Positions 26,282-34,822 of a stretch of DNA of 64,000 nucleotides are shown here, one piece after another (the first letter of the stretch is position 1; each line of letters starts with the position of its first letter). The DNA comes from an uncultured Tenacibaculum sp. (GTDB lineage: Bacteria; Bacteroidota; Bacteroidia; Flavobacteriales; Flavobacteriaceae). Location: positions 83,891-147,890 of the forward strand of contig CANLMR010000007.1 of assembly GCA_947492185.1 (NCBI GenBank), given 5' to 3'. The position numbers and the translations under genes are program-made. Below the pieces are notes generated by a model, which was not told where the DNA came from, did no database searches, and saw nothing but the letters and a program-made list of their open reading frames with translations.

Positions 26282-26971
26282 ATGAAGTTTTTTATTGATA
26301 CAGCCAATTTAGATCAGATTCGAGAAGCACAAGCTTTAGGAATTTTAGACGGGGTAACTACAAATCCATCTTTAATGGCTAAAGAAGGAATAACGGGAGC
26401 AGACAATATTAAGAATCACTACAAAGCTATTTGTGAAATAGTTGATGGTGATGTTTCTGCTGAGGTTATTGCTACTGATTTTGAAGGTATGGTTAAAGAA
26501 GGGGAAGAGTTAGCAGCTTTACACTCTCAAATCGTAGTGAAGTTACCAATGATTGCTGATGGAGTAAAAGCTTGTAAATACTTTTCTGATAAAGGAATAA
26601 AAACAAATGTAACTTTAGTTTTTTCTGCAGGACAAGCATTATTGGCAGCTAAAGCTGGAGCAACTTATGTTTCTCCATTTATTGGTCGTTTAGATGATAT
26701 TTCAACTGATGGATTAAACTTAATTTCTGAAATTCGTCATATCTATGATAATTATATGTTCGAAACAGAAATTTTAGCAGCTTCTGTTCGTCATACTATG
26801 CACGTAATTGATTGTGCTAAAATTGGTGCAGATGTAATGACAGGTCCTTTAAAAGCTATTGAAGGATTATTAAAACATCCATTAACTGATAGTGGTTTAG
26901 AAAAGTTTTTAGCAGATTATAAAAAAGCTAATGAGACTGACTCGCCAGAAGCTCCAGGAGTTGGGTTTTAA
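26282..26971 (+). CDS. tal: transaldolase, TalC/FSA-like short subfamily
   Basis: A 229-residue class I aldolase moving dihydroxyacetone units in the non-oxidative pentose phosphate pathway. [12 protein letters not shown] opens the barrel; [16 protein letters not shown] (Schiff-base Lys) and [32 protein letters not shown] follow. Two discriminating positions point to transaldolase rather than fructose-6-phosphate aldolase: Glu in VSAEVIATD (FSA has Gln) and Phe in SPFIGRLD (FSA has Tyr). The C-terminus is about 10 residues longer than usual ([11 protein letters not shown]). A terminator follows before menD. Confidence 0.92.
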   Translation: MKFFIDTANLDQIREAQALGILDGVTTNPSLMAKEGITGADNIKNHYKAICEIVDGDVSAEVIATDFEGMVKEGEELAALHSQIVVKLPMIADGVKACKYFSDKGIKTNVTLVFSAGQALLAAKAGATYVSPFIGRLDDISTDGLNLISEIRHIYDNYMFETEILAASVRHTMHVIDCAKIGADVMTGPLKAIEGLLKHPLTDSGLEKFLADYKKANETDSPEAPGVGF

Positions 26972-27010
26972 TTATCGATTCAGTTAGAATCGATTTAAAT
27001 ATATAAGAAG

Positions 27011-27040
27011 TCCACACCAATAGTGTGGATTTTCTTTTTT
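27011..27040 (+). terminator. terminator of the transaldolase gene
   Basis: A 7-bp stem TCCACAC / GTGTGGA with loop CAATA is followed by TTTTCTTTTTT. The menD -7 element begins 6 nt after the T run. Confidence 0.8.
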
Positions 27041-27045
27041 AGTGA

Positions 27046-27053
27046 TACTTTTG
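27046..27053 (+). promoter_or_regulatory. menD -7 element (TACTTTTG), possible leaderless start
   Basis: TACTTTTG matches TAnnTTTG and ends only 7 nt before the menD ATG at 27061, so transcription may begin at or next to the start codon. The -33 region overlaps the preceding terminator stem and has no TTG. Confidence 0.5.
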
Positions 27054-27060
27054 CAAACTG

Positions 27061-28713
27061 ATGTATCCAAAAAAACAACTTGCACAATTAGTGATTTTAG
27101 CTTGTCAGTATTATAATATTGATAAGATAGTTATTTCTCCAGGTTCAAGAAACGCTCCTTTAACTATTGGGTTTTTTAATTTGAAAGAAGTAGAAACCTT
27201 TAGTGTAGTTGATGAAAGAGCGGCTGCTTTTTTTGCATTAGGTATCGCACAGCAAACAAAAAAGCCAGTTGCTATTGTTTGTACTTCAGGATCTGCTTTG
27301 TTAAACTATTATCCAGCAATTGCTGAAGCTTTTTATAGCAGAATCCCTTTATTAGTTATTACAGCTGATAGACCAAAACATTTAATAGATATTGGTGACG
27401 GACAAACAATTCGTCAGGAAAATGTGTTTCAAAACCACATTTTATATTCTGCCAACTTAATTGAAGAGGAAGTTAAATTAGAGTATAATAAGACAGAGGT
27501 TTCGAATGCGATAGAAGAATGTGTATCCAATTCTGGTCCAGTTCATATAAATGTTCCTTTTAACGAACCCATTTATGAAACGGTTGAAACAATTGAATCG
27601 TTTGATTTTAGAAAACACAAAGAAAGTACAAAAAGTAAACCTGTGAATTATGATGAACTTTCTCAAATTTGGAATTCTTCAAAAAAGAAAATAGTTTTAG
27701 TTGGTGTTTATAATAAGTGCGATAAAACTCAGAACCTTATTAATAAGTTAACTGAAGATCCTTCTGTTTTAATTATGACAGAAACGACTTCGAATCTTTA
27801 TCATTATAATTCCATTAATTCTATAGACAAATTAATTTCGAAATTATCTACAGAAGAATTTGAAGAACTTCAGCCTGAATTACTAATAACATTTGGTGGA
27901 ATGGTAGTTTCTAAAAGAATCAAACAATTCTTAAGAAAATATCAACCAAAGCATCATTGGCATATAGATGAGTATAAAGAAATGAATACTTATTTCTGTT
28001 TGTCAGAATATATCAAGGAAAAACCAATTCAGTTTTTTGACAAATTACTTAAAAAGACATTAGTCATAGATTCAGATTATCAAAAAAACTGGATAAAAGA
28101 GAAAATGTCTCGCAATGAAAAACATGAAGTTTTTGTTAAGGAAGCTCGTTATTCAGATTTTAAGGTTACTGAAAAAGTATTGGATACTATACCAAATAAC
28201 GCTCAAGTTCAAGTTAGTAATAGTTCTTTGATTCGATATATGCAGTTGTTTGATGTAAATTCCACTTTTAGTGTTTTTTGTAATCGAGGTACAAGCGGAA
28301 TTGATGGAAGTACATCAACTGCAATTGGAGCTGCTTTTGCTTCAGATAGACCAACAACACTACTTACAGGAGATTTAAGTTTTTTCTATGATAGTAATGC
28401 ATTATGGAATGCTTATATTCCAAATGATTTTAGAATTGTTTTAATAAATAACTCAGGAGGAGGGATTTTTAAAATTATTCCTGGACCTAAATCAACGAAT
28501 GCACTTCAATATTTCGAAACACCACATCAATTAACTGCAAATCATTTAGCAGAGATGTTTAACTTTGAATATTTGAAGGCTACTTCATTGGAAGAACTGG
28601 AAGAGCAAATTTCTAGTTTTTATAATGTAAGTAAAAAACCTAAGATTCTTGAAGTTTTTACACCTTCAGAATTAAATGATAAAGTTTTAACAGCATATTT
28701 TAATAGTTTATAA
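27061..28713 (+). CDS. menD: menaquinone biosynthesis SEPHCHC synthase
   Basis: MenD, a ThDP enzyme, adds the succinic semialdehyde unit from 2-oxoglutarate to isochorismate in menaquinone synthesis. The 550 residues show VISPGSRNAPLTIGF (about 22-36), VDERAAAFFALGIAQQTKKPVAIVCTSGSALLNYYPA (about 57-93), RPKHLIDIGDGQTIRQ, FCNRGTSGIDGSTSTAIGAA (about 407-426) and the ThDP/metal segment LTGDLSFFYDSNALWN with INNSGGGIF. Its stop overlaps the ATG of the next gene by one base (TAATG). The pathway partner menB lies 1.8 kb downstream. Confidence 0.97.
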   Translation: MYPKKQLAQLVILACQYYNIDKIVISPGSRNAPLTIGFFNLKEVETFSVVDERAAAFFALGIAQQTKKPVAIVCTSGSALLNYYPAIAEAFYSRIPLLVITADRPKHLIDIGDGQTIRQENVFQNHILYSANLIEEEVKLEYNKTEVSNAIEECVSNSGPVHINVPFNEPIYETVETIESFDFRKHKESTKSKPVNYDELSQIWNSSKKKIVLVGVYNKCDKTQNLINKLTEDPSVLIMTETTSNLYHYNSINSIDKLISKLSTEEFEELQPELLITFGGMVVSKRIKQFLRKYQPKHHWHIDEYKEMNTYFCLSEYIKEKPIQFFDKLLKKTLVIDSDYQKNWIKEKMSRNEKHEVFVKEARYSDFKVTEKVLDTIPNNAQVQVSNSSLIRYMQLFDVNSTFSVFCNRGTSGIDGSTSTAIGAAFASDRPTTLLTGDLSFFYDSNALWNAYIPNDFRIVLINNSGGGIFKIIPGPKSTNALQYFETPHQLTANHLAEMFNFEYLKATSLEELEEQISSFYNVSKKPKILEVFTPSELNDKVLTAYFNSL

Positions 28714-29129
28714 TGGAATTAAAAGAAGGAGATAAAGTAGAATTAATTATTGGTGTGCAAACAGCATTAGGGTACACCGTGTTAATAGAAGAGAGTTACG
28801 AAGGTTTATTGTATACTAGTGAAGTGTTTTCAGATCTAGAAGAAGGAATGAAAACCGTTGGTTATATTAAAAAAATAAGAGAAGATGAAAAAATAGATGT
28901 TTCTTTAAGGCCTCAAGGTTTTAGGAATGTAATAGATAAAGACGTAGAAAAGGTCCTTAATAAACTAGAAGAAAAAGGTTTTTTACTACTAACAGACAAA
29001 AGCTCTCCTGAATCTATAAAATTTCACTTACAATTAAGTAAAAAAGCATTCAAAAGAGCTATTGGCAGTTTATATAAACAGAAAAAGATATTATTAAAAT
29101 CAGATAGAATAGAGTTGTTAAAAAAATAA
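28713..29129 (+). CDS. compact S1/winged-helix protein like the C-terminal half of CvfB
   Basis: A 138-residue protein. Residues 1-70 resemble an S1-type beta barrel of the CvfB/YitL kind (MELKEGDKVELIIGVQTALGYTVLIEESYEGLLYTSEVF, then KIREDEKIDVSLRP). Residues about 78-138 form a winged-helix (FLLLTDKSSPESIKFHLQLSKKAFKRAIGSLYKQKKILL). Full CvfB proteins are about 280 residues with extra S1 domains; this one keeps only the last S1 and the winged helix. RNA or DNA binding is inferred. The ATG overlaps the menD stop, indicating translational coupling. Confidence 0.75.
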   Translation: MELKEGDKVELIIGVQTALGYTVLIEESYEGLLYTSEVFSDLEEGMKTVGYIKKIREDEKIDVSLRPQGFRNVIDKDVEKVLNKLEEKGFLLLTDKSSPESIKFHLQLSKKAFKRAIGSLYKQKKILLKSDRIELLKK

Positions 29130-29136
29130 ACAACTC

Positions 29137-30399
29137 TTATTCGTCTTCTTTCTCATCCTCTTCTTCTTCCGGATTTTCATCATTATTTTCTTCCTCTTCT
29201 AAAGGAATGTCTTCTATTGGCTTGTCTTTAGGTGCATTTTGAATAGCATTTTCTATACGAATTATATTCTCATAAAATAATTCTGTATTCTTATCAGACA
29301 ATTCCATTTTACCATAAGCTTCTTTATAGTAAAATAAAGCTTGCTCGTAATCTTTCCCTAACTCATGGTACATTCCAACATAGTATTCTCCTAAATGAGA
29401 TTCAGGATGTTTAATCATTACAAAATCACCAAGAACTCTTAAATAATCTCCATCTTGGCGATCAATTACAATTCCTTCAATAGCATAAATGTCTTCAAAT
29501 CTTACATTTAAGTTTGTTCCGTATAAATATTCAATCTCAATATATTTTGATTCTAAATATTTGATGGCTTCTAATGGATCTAAATCTTTAATTTTTTTCT
29601 CGTACTCTTCTTTTGAAATTCTTGGGTATAATTCATAAATAGTGCTAAAAATATCCGTAGGAGCTTTAACAATAGCGGCTGGTTTATTCGGTACATCTTT
29701 GTAATCTTTAAACGCTAAATGTAGATTTTTAAGTTCTAGAGATTCCAAACCTTTTTTTGCTTGTTCAAACAAATCTTTACGTTCTTGTTTTTCAAACGCA
29801 TTAGAACTCATATATAAATAAAACTGATTATCTAAATCATCTAAACGTTTTAAATTATAAGTAGAAAGTAAACGAATGCTTTGATCTGTTAATTTGGGAG
29901 ATATAGATACATAAGCATTAAAAATTGGTTTTTGTTCTTTTAAAAAATGAAGTAAAAAATTAGCAGCATCACCGTCACCGACAATTGTTAGATATGGTGA
30001 GGTTTTGTAATTGGCTTCTAAATACGGAATAAGTTCGCTTTTAATGTAGTTGTAAAACTTTTTACTTTGAGTGGTTAATCCACCACTTTTGCCTACCGTA
30101 GAAACATCTTTATTTCTTCCAAAATCAACATCAACTCCGACAACGATTTGTTTTGGAGTTAAATCTGCAGTAGCATATATTTTTGAGTTTCCTAAATAAA
30201 TATCAAATAAATAGTCATTATTCAAAACAATTGCTACAGGATATTTTCTTATAGTATCTGTATCATGACCTTCAGGTAAGTATAACTTTATATCACGATC
30301 AGTATTAAACTGAATAGAGTTTACTTTTTTATTATAAATTTTCTGGGCAAAGGCTACAGAATTGATTAATAAAAAGGCTGCTAAAATTAAATTTCTCAT
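29137..30399 (-). CDS. secreted alpha/beta-hydrolase-fold (esterase D-like) protein lacking the serine nucleophile
   Basis: A 420-residue exported protein (signal peptide ending SVAFAQ). Residues about 35-250 look like the Fes/IroE/esterase D branch: DIKLYLPEGHDTDTIRKYPVAIVLNNDYLFDIY, KFYNYIKSELIPYLEANYKTSPYLTIVGDGDAANFLLHFLKE. In active members the nucleophile elbow is GHSxGG; here it is GDGDAA (141-146), with Gly143 in the Ser place. The C-terminal ~170 residues are helical with TPR-like segments (GEYYVGMYHELGKDYEQALFYYKEAY), then an acidic tail. It is probably non-catalytic. It sits on the opposite strand between the menD pair and menB. Confidence 0.75.
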   Translation of the reverse strand: MRNLILAAFLLINSVAFAQKIYNKKVNSIQFNTDRDIKLYLPEGHDTDTIRKYPVAIVLNNDYLFDIYLGNSKIYATADLTPKQIVVGVDVDFGRNKDVSTVGKSGGLTTQSKKFYNYIKSELIPYLEANYKTSPYLTIVGDGDAANFLLHFLKEQKPIFNAYVSISPKLTDQSIRLLSTYNLKRLDDLDNQFYLYMSSNAFEKQERKDLFEQAKKGLESLELKNLHLAFKDYKDVPNKPAAIVKAPTDIFSTIYELYPRISKEEYEKKIKDLDPLEAIKYLESKYIEIEYLYGTNLNVRFEDIYAIEGIVIDRQDGDYLRVLGDFVMIKHPESHLGEYYVGMYHELGKDYEQALFYYKEAYGKMELSDKNTELFYENIIRIENAIQNAPKDKPIEDIPLEEEENNDENPEEEEDEKEDE

Positions 30400-30452
30400 C
30401 GATTGTTTTATGTTTGGGGTTTACCAATTAATAATGCTAAAGTATAATATAC

Positions 30453-30460
30453 TATTTTTG
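30453..30460 (+). promoter_or_regulatory. candidate -7 element of menB (TATTTTTG)
   Basis: TATTTTTG matches TAnnTTTG 31 nt before the menB ATG. It lies between two divergent genes. No -33 TTG was found. Confidence 0.4.
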
Positions 30461-30491
30461 TTTTTCTAAATAACGATATTTTTTTCAAATT

Positions 30492-31331
30492 ATGATGAAT
30501 ATAGACTGGAAAACTGCAAAAGAGTACACAGATATCACTTATAAGAAGTGTAATGGTGTTGCTAGAATTGCATTTAACAGACCTAATGTGAGGAATGCAT
30601 TTAGACCTCATACTACTGCTGAATTATTAGATGCATTTCATAATGCTCACGAGGATACTTCTATTGGTGTTGTATTATTATCTGCTGAAGGTCCATCAAC
30701 TAAAGATGGAATTTGGAGTTTTTGTTCTGGAGGAGATCAAAAAGCTAGAGGGCACCAAGGGTATGTTGGTCAAGATGGTTACCACAGATTAAATATATTA
30801 GAAGTTCAACGTTTAATACGTTTTATGCCAAAAGCTGTTATTGCAGTTGTTCCTGGCTGGGCAGTTGGTGGTGGACATAGTTTACATGTAACTTGTGATT
30901 TAACATTAGCAAGTAAAGAACATGCGATTTTTAAACAAACTGACGCAGATGTAACTTCTTTTGATGGAGGATATGGTTCAGCTTATTTAGCAAAAATGGT
31001 AGGTCAGAAAAAAGCTAGAGAAATCTTTTTTTTAGGAAGAAATTATTCTGCTCAAGAAGCTTATGAAATGGGAATGGTTAATGCAGTTATTCCTCATGAT
31101 GAATTAGAAGATACTGCTTATGAATGGGCACAGGAAATATTAGCTAAATCTCCAACATCAATTAAAATGTTAAAGTTTGCAATGAACTTAACTGATGATG
31201 GAATGGTTGGACAACAAGTATTTGCTGGTGAAGCTACACGTTTAGCTTATATGACAGATGAAGCTAAAGAAGGAAGAGATGCATTCTTAGAAAAAAGAAA
31301 ACCAAACTTTGATAAAAAATGGATTCCTTAG
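30492..31331 (+). CDS. menB: 1,4-dihydroxy-2-naphthoyl-CoA synthase
   Basis: MenB, a crotonase-family enzyme, closes the naphthoquinol ring from o-succinylbenzoyl-CoA. The 279 residues contain FNRPNVRNAFRPHTTAEL, CSGGDQKARGHQGYVG (oxyanion-hole region), VPGWAVGGGHSLHVTCDLTLASKEHAIFKQTDADVTSFDGGYGSAYLAKMVGQKKAREIFFLGR, and an AEM-type C-terminus ending KRKPNFDKKWIP. Length and all signatures are standard. menC, menE and menA are not in the window. Confidence 0.97.
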   Translation: MMNIDWKTAKEYTDITYKKCNGVARIAFNRPNVRNAFRPHTTAELLDAFHNAHEDTSIGVVLLSAEGPSTKDGIWSFCSGGDQKARGHQGYVGQDGYHRLNILEVQRLIRFMPKAVIAVVPGWAVGGGHSLHVTCDLTLASKEHAIFKQTDADVTSFDGGYGSAYLAKMVGQKKAREIFFLGRNYSAQEAYEMGMVNAVIPHDELEDTAYEWAQEILAKSPTSIKMLKFAMNLTDDGMVGQQVFAGEATRLAYMTDEAKEGRDAFLEKRKPNFDKKWIP

Positions 31332-31389
31332 AGAGGGATTCATTTTTGCTATGTAAAATTATAAATTCTCCATTCTATCCAAATTTCTA

Positions 31390-32259
31390 ATGCAATCACA
31401 AATAGTTACATTTTTAATAAAATGTCCAGATCAAAAAGGATTGGTAGCTAAGTTTACTAGTTTTTTTTATGAAGAAGGTTTTAATATCGTTAGTTGTCAG
31501 CAGTATGTAAATGCTATTGCAAATAGATATTATATGCGAATTAGATTAGATGCTGAAGATGCTTATATTTCAAAGAAAGATTTAGAAGAAAAGTTTTTAG
31601 TGTTAGCAAAAAAGCTGAACTGCACCTGGTCTGTGCATTACGAAAAAGAGAAACAGAATGTGGCTATAATGGTTTCTCATACAAGTCATTGTTTATATGA
31701 TTTGTTAGAAAGACAACGTGAAGGTAAAATTGATTGTAATATCAGTTTAATTATTAGTAATCATAATAAGTTAAAGCCAATTGCTGATATGTTTGGTATA
31801 CCTTATTATCATTTGCCAATTACTAAAGAAACCAAAAAAGAACAAGAAGCTCAGGTTAAAAATTTACTGACAGAGCATAATGTTGATTTAATAGTTATGG
31901 CCCGTTACATGCAAATTCTTTCTGAGAACTTTATCAATACGTATCCTCAAAGGATTATAAATATTCACCATTCATTTTTACCGGCTTTTCAAGGAGCTAA
32001 TCCATATCAAAGAGCTTATGAAAGAGGAGTGAAATTAATTGGAGCAACAGCGCATTATGCAACTGTAGACTTGGATGAAGGACCAATTATAGAACAAGAT
32101 GTTGAAAGAATAACTCATGAAAGTACTCCTAAAACCTTAAAAGGAATTGGAGCAGATATTGAACGACTTGTTTTAGCAAGAGCCGTAAAAAGTCATTTAC
32201 AGCACCAAATAATTGTTTCTGATAACAGAGCTATCGTTTTTCCAGAATCTGGAGAATAA
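31390..32259 (+). CDS. purU: formyltetrahydrofolate deformylase
   Basis: PurU hydrolyses 10-formyl-THF to THF and formate, balancing one-carbon pools. The N-terminal ~80 residues form an ACT-type sensor domain (TFLIKCPDQKGLVAKFTSFFYEEGFNIVSCQQYV). The C-terminal catalytic domain, related to GAR transformylase, has NHNKLKPIADMFGIPYYHLP, MARYMQILSENFINTYPQRIINIHHSFLPAF (catalytic Asn/His region) and GATAHYATVDLDEGPIIEQDVERI. The 289-residue length is typical. It precedes the FAH-family gene by 31 nt. Confidence 0.95.
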   Translation: MQSQIVTFLIKCPDQKGLVAKFTSFFYEEGFNIVSCQQYVNAIANRYYMRIRLDAEDAYISKKDLEEKFLVLAKKLNCTWSVHYEKEKQNVAIMVSHTSHCLYDLLERQREGKIDCNISLIISNHNKLKPIADMFGIPYYHLPITKETKKEQEAQVKNLLTEHNVDLIVMARYMQILSENFINTYPQRIINIHHSFLPAFQGANPYQRAYERGVKLIGATAHYATVDLDEGPIIEQDVERITHESTPKTLKGIGADIERLVLARAVKSHLQHQIIVSDNRAIVFPESGE

Positions 32260-32290
32260 ATTAAAGCGAAATTTCTATTAAAGAATTAAA

Positions 32291-32899
32291 ATGAAAATAA
32301 TTTGTATAGGGCGTAATTACGCAAAACATATTGAAGAACTAGCTAATGAAAAACCTGAGAACCCGGTAGTTTTTATGAAACCAGATTCTGCTATACTACC
32401 TAAAAGAAACCCATTTTTTATTCCACCATTTTCAAATGATGTTCATTATGAAGTTGAGGTTTTGGTTAAAATCAATAAAGTCGGAAAACATATTTCTACC
32501 AAATTCGCTAATAAGTATTATGATACAGTTGGATTAGGAATTGACTTTACTGCGCGTGATGTGCAAGCAGAGTGTAAACAGAAAGGATTACCATGGGAAA
32601 AAGCAAAAGCTTTTGATGGAAGTGCAATAATCGGAGAGTTTTACCCAAAGGAAGAGTTTGATTTAGAAAACCTGTCTTTTCAATTACATAAAAATGGAGA
32701 GGTTGTACAGGATGGAAATACACAATCTATGCTTTGGAAGATTGATGAATTGGTAAGTTATGTTTCTCAATTTTTCACATTAAAAAAAGGAGATATTATT
32801 TTCACAGGAACTCCAGCAGGTGTAGGTAAAGTTGTAGAAAATGATGTGTTAACTGGTGTTATTGAAGGAAGAAAAGCATTTGAAATAAAAGTAAAATGA
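32291..32899 (+). CDS. fumarylacetoacetate hydrolase family protein
   Basis: A 202-residue FAH-fold hydrolase. IICIGRNYAKHIEELANEKPENPVVFMKPDSAI opens the fold, VHYEVEVLVKI supplies metal-binding Glu residues (about 55-65), and GIDFTARDVQAECKQKGLPWEKAKAFDGSAIIG and GDIIFTGTPAGVGKV follow. Small members include oxaloacetate decarboxylases and acylpyruvate hydrolases; the substrate is unknown. Its TGA overlaps the next ATG (ATGA), so it is coupled to a membrane-protein gene. Confidence 0.9.
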   Translation: MKIICIGRNYAKHIEELANEKPENPVVFMKPDSAILPKRNPFFIPPFSNDVHYEVEVLVKINKVGKHISTKFANKYYDTVGLGIDFTARDVQAECKQKGLPWEKAKAFDGSAIIGEFYPKEEFDLENLSFQLHKNGEVVQDGNTQSMLWKIDELVSYVSQFFTLKKGDIIFTGTPAGVGKVVENDVLTGVIEGRKAFEIKVK

Positions 32900-33222
32900 A
32901 TTTGACTTCTGTTTTACTTGTTATCATTATTATTACGATAGGTTGGGCTTATTATAGTTTGGCGAAAAAGTATAACAGGAATACATTATTATACATGCTC
33001 TTAGGAATTGGAGTTTTTGTTATTATAGTTTTATTAAATGGCCTAATGTATACTTTCTTTGATTTCATTTCAAGAAATATAAATATAGAAACCCATCGTT
33101 TAATAGCTTTTTTTCTAGGAGTATTGACAGTGTTTATAATTCATTTCGTTCTAGAGAAAAGATGGTTGAAACATAAAAATGTAGAAGCGGAAGAAGCTAT
33201 TGGTGAAATAGGAAAAGATTAA
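32896..33222 (+). CDS. small three-helix membrane protein of unknown function (copy 1 of 2)
   Basis: A 108-residue protein with three hydrophobic segments (about 4-20, 32-55 and 73-90). It ends in a charged tail, LEKRWLKHKNVEAEEAIGEIGKD. I do not recognise the family. Its pattern and its C-terminal motif resemble those of the next gene (LEKKWEKEKPQLDNIIEEIGNKE), so the two are probably tandem duplicates. It starts by an ATGA overlap with the FAH-family gene and lies 11 nt before its paralogue. Confidence 0.65.
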   Translation: MNLTSVLLVIIIITIGWAYYSLAKKYNRNTLLYMLLGIGVFVIIVLLNGLMYTFFDFISRNINIETHRLIAFFLGVLTVFIIHFVLEKRWLKHKNVEAEEAIGEIGKD

Positions 33223-33233
33223 AAATTGAATAT

Positions 33234-33560
33234 ATGTTAGGTTTAATATTATTATACTTCATTGGTAAGAAATTTTATGAACTTGCGGATAAGTTCGAGA
33301 AAAGTAAATGGGGTTATGCAATTGCAGGAATAACAGTTTATTATTTTGGAGCTATTTGTATTGGAATGATAATAGTTCTTATTTTGGAATATTTTGAATT
33401 ATTTAATATAGATTCAGTAAATGATACTGTTTTGGGCATTTTGCTTGCTCCGTTTGGTATTGTTTGTTGTTATGTATTGTATATAATTTTGGAGAAAAAA
33501 TGGGAAAAGGAAAAACCTCAATTAGATAATATTATAGAGGAAATAGGGAATAAGGAGTAA
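33234..33560 (+). CDS. small three-helix membrane protein of unknown function (copy 2 of 2)
   Basis: A 108-residue protein with three hydrophobic segments (about 1-10, 28-53 and 65-84) and the charged tail LEKKWEKEKPQLDNIIEEIGNKE. It has exactly the same length as copy 1 and shares spacing of helices and the EEIGxxE-type end, while the first helix is shorter. It lies 3 nt before cinA. No enzyme motif is present; a membrane-regulatory role is a guess. Confidence 0.65.
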   Translation: MLGLILLYFIGKKFYELADKFEKSKWGYAIAGITVYYFGAICIGMIIVLILEYFELFNIDSVNDTVLGILLAPFGIVCCYVLYIILEKKWEKEKPQLDNIIEEIGNKE

Positions 33561-33563
33561 TTT

Positions 33564-34811
33564 ATGAAAGCAGAAATTATAACTATTGGAGACGAAATTC
33601 TAATAGGTCAGATTGTAGATACAAATTCACAATGGATTGGTAAGGAACTAAATAAAATTGGAGTATCGGTTTATCAGATCACTTCTATCCAAGATGAAAG
33701 ACAACATATCTTAAACGCTTTAAAAGAAGCGCAAAACAGAGTAGATGTTGTAATTATTACTGGTGGTTTAGGACCAACAAAAGACGATATCACAAAAAAG
33801 ACTATTGCAGAATATTTCAACGATAATGAAATTATTGAGTATCCAGAAGTAATAGATAATATTAAATATCTGTTTAAAAAGATTAATCACCCATTTAATG
33901 AAGTTCAAAAGTATCAAGCACATTTACCTTCTAAGGCAACTTTATTGATGAATAGATTAGGAACCGCTCCTGGAATGTGGTTCTATGAAAACGATACGGT
34001 GTTTGTTTCATTGCCGGGAGTTCCATACGAAATGAGAGGTTTGATGACGTATGAAGTACTTCCTAAAATTCAAGAACAATTCGATTTACCATATATATTG
34101 CATAAAACGATTCTAACTTACGGACAAGGAGAAAGTGTTATAGCAAGTACAATTGAAGATTTTGAAAATAATTTACCTCACAATATAAAGTTAGCCTACT
34201 TGCCTTCTTTTGGTAAGGTTCGTTTACGTTTAAGTGGAAAAGATGATAACCTAGATAAGTTAAAAACTACTCTTAATAGTGAAGTAGAAAAATTAACAGA
34301 TTTAGTTGATAATATTTTTGTGGGGTATGAAGAAGAAGGAGAGATAGAAAGCCAAGTTGGAAAGTTTTTAAGGTCTAATGGATTAAGTATTTGCACAGCA
34401 GAAAGTATGACAGGAGGAAAAATAGCTTCAACATTAGTTTCTGTTCCAGGATCATCGGCTTACTTTAAAGGTGGTTTTATAGTGTATACATCTAAGTTAA
34501 AACAAGAATTATTGGATGTTCCAATGTCTCTTATAGATGAACATTCTGTTGTTAGTAAAGAAGTAGCAGAAGTAATGGTTGTAAATGCAAGAAAAAAAGT
34601 GGATACAGATTTTGCAATATCTATTACAGGAAACGCTGGTCCAACTACAGATCATAATGATAAAGATGTGGGTTTGGTATATATAGGTATTGCAGATAAA
34701 AACGGAGCTGAAGTTCACAAATATAACTTTGGAAAACCTAGAGAAAAGGTAATTAATAAAACAGTTAATAAAGCTTTGGAATTGATTCTTAGAAAGAATA
34801 TGAAAAATTAA
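33564..34811 (+). CDS. cinA: CinA-family protein (nicotinamide-nucleotide amidase with MoCF-like domain)
   Basis: A 415-residue two-domain protein. The N-terminal MoCF-like domain starts AEIITIGDEILIGQIVDTNSQWIGKEL and carries IITGGLGPTKDDITK (about 68-82), linked to ADP-ribose or CoA pyrophosphatase activity in some members. The C-terminal domain, ICTAESMTGGKIASTLVSVPGSSAYFKGGFIVYTSKLK (about 277-314), is the NMN deamidase domain with the catalytic Ser of AES. It supports pyridine-nucleotide recycling. It ends just before the ribosomal-protein operon promoter. Confidence 0.94.
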   Translation: MKAEIITIGDEILIGQIVDTNSQWIGKELNKIGVSVYQITSIQDERQHILNALKEAQNRVDVVIITGGLGPTKDDITKKTIAEYFNDNEIIEYPEVIDNIKYLFKKINHPFNEVQKYQAHLPSKATLLMNRLGTAPGMWFYENDTVFVSLPGVPYEMRGLMTYEVLPKIQEQFDLPYILHKTILTYGQGESVIASTIEDFENNLPHNIKLAYLPSFGKVRLRLSGKDDNLDKLKTTLNSEVEKLTDLVDNIFVGYEEEGEIESQVGKFLRSNGLSICTAESMTGGKIASTLVSVPGSSAYFKGGFIVYTSKLKQELLDVPMSLIDEHSVVSKEVAEVMVVNARKKVDTDFAISITGNAGPTTDHNDKDVGLVYIGIADKNGAEVHKYNFGKPREKVINKTVNKALELILRKNMKN

Positions 34812-34822
34812 CGCAAATATAT

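Noticed and set aside
26974..26994. Hairpin ATCGATTC-AGTTA-GAATCGAT after the transaldolase gene
   Set aside because: No T run follows; the true terminator is at 27011-27040. It may be a minor structure in the 3' end.
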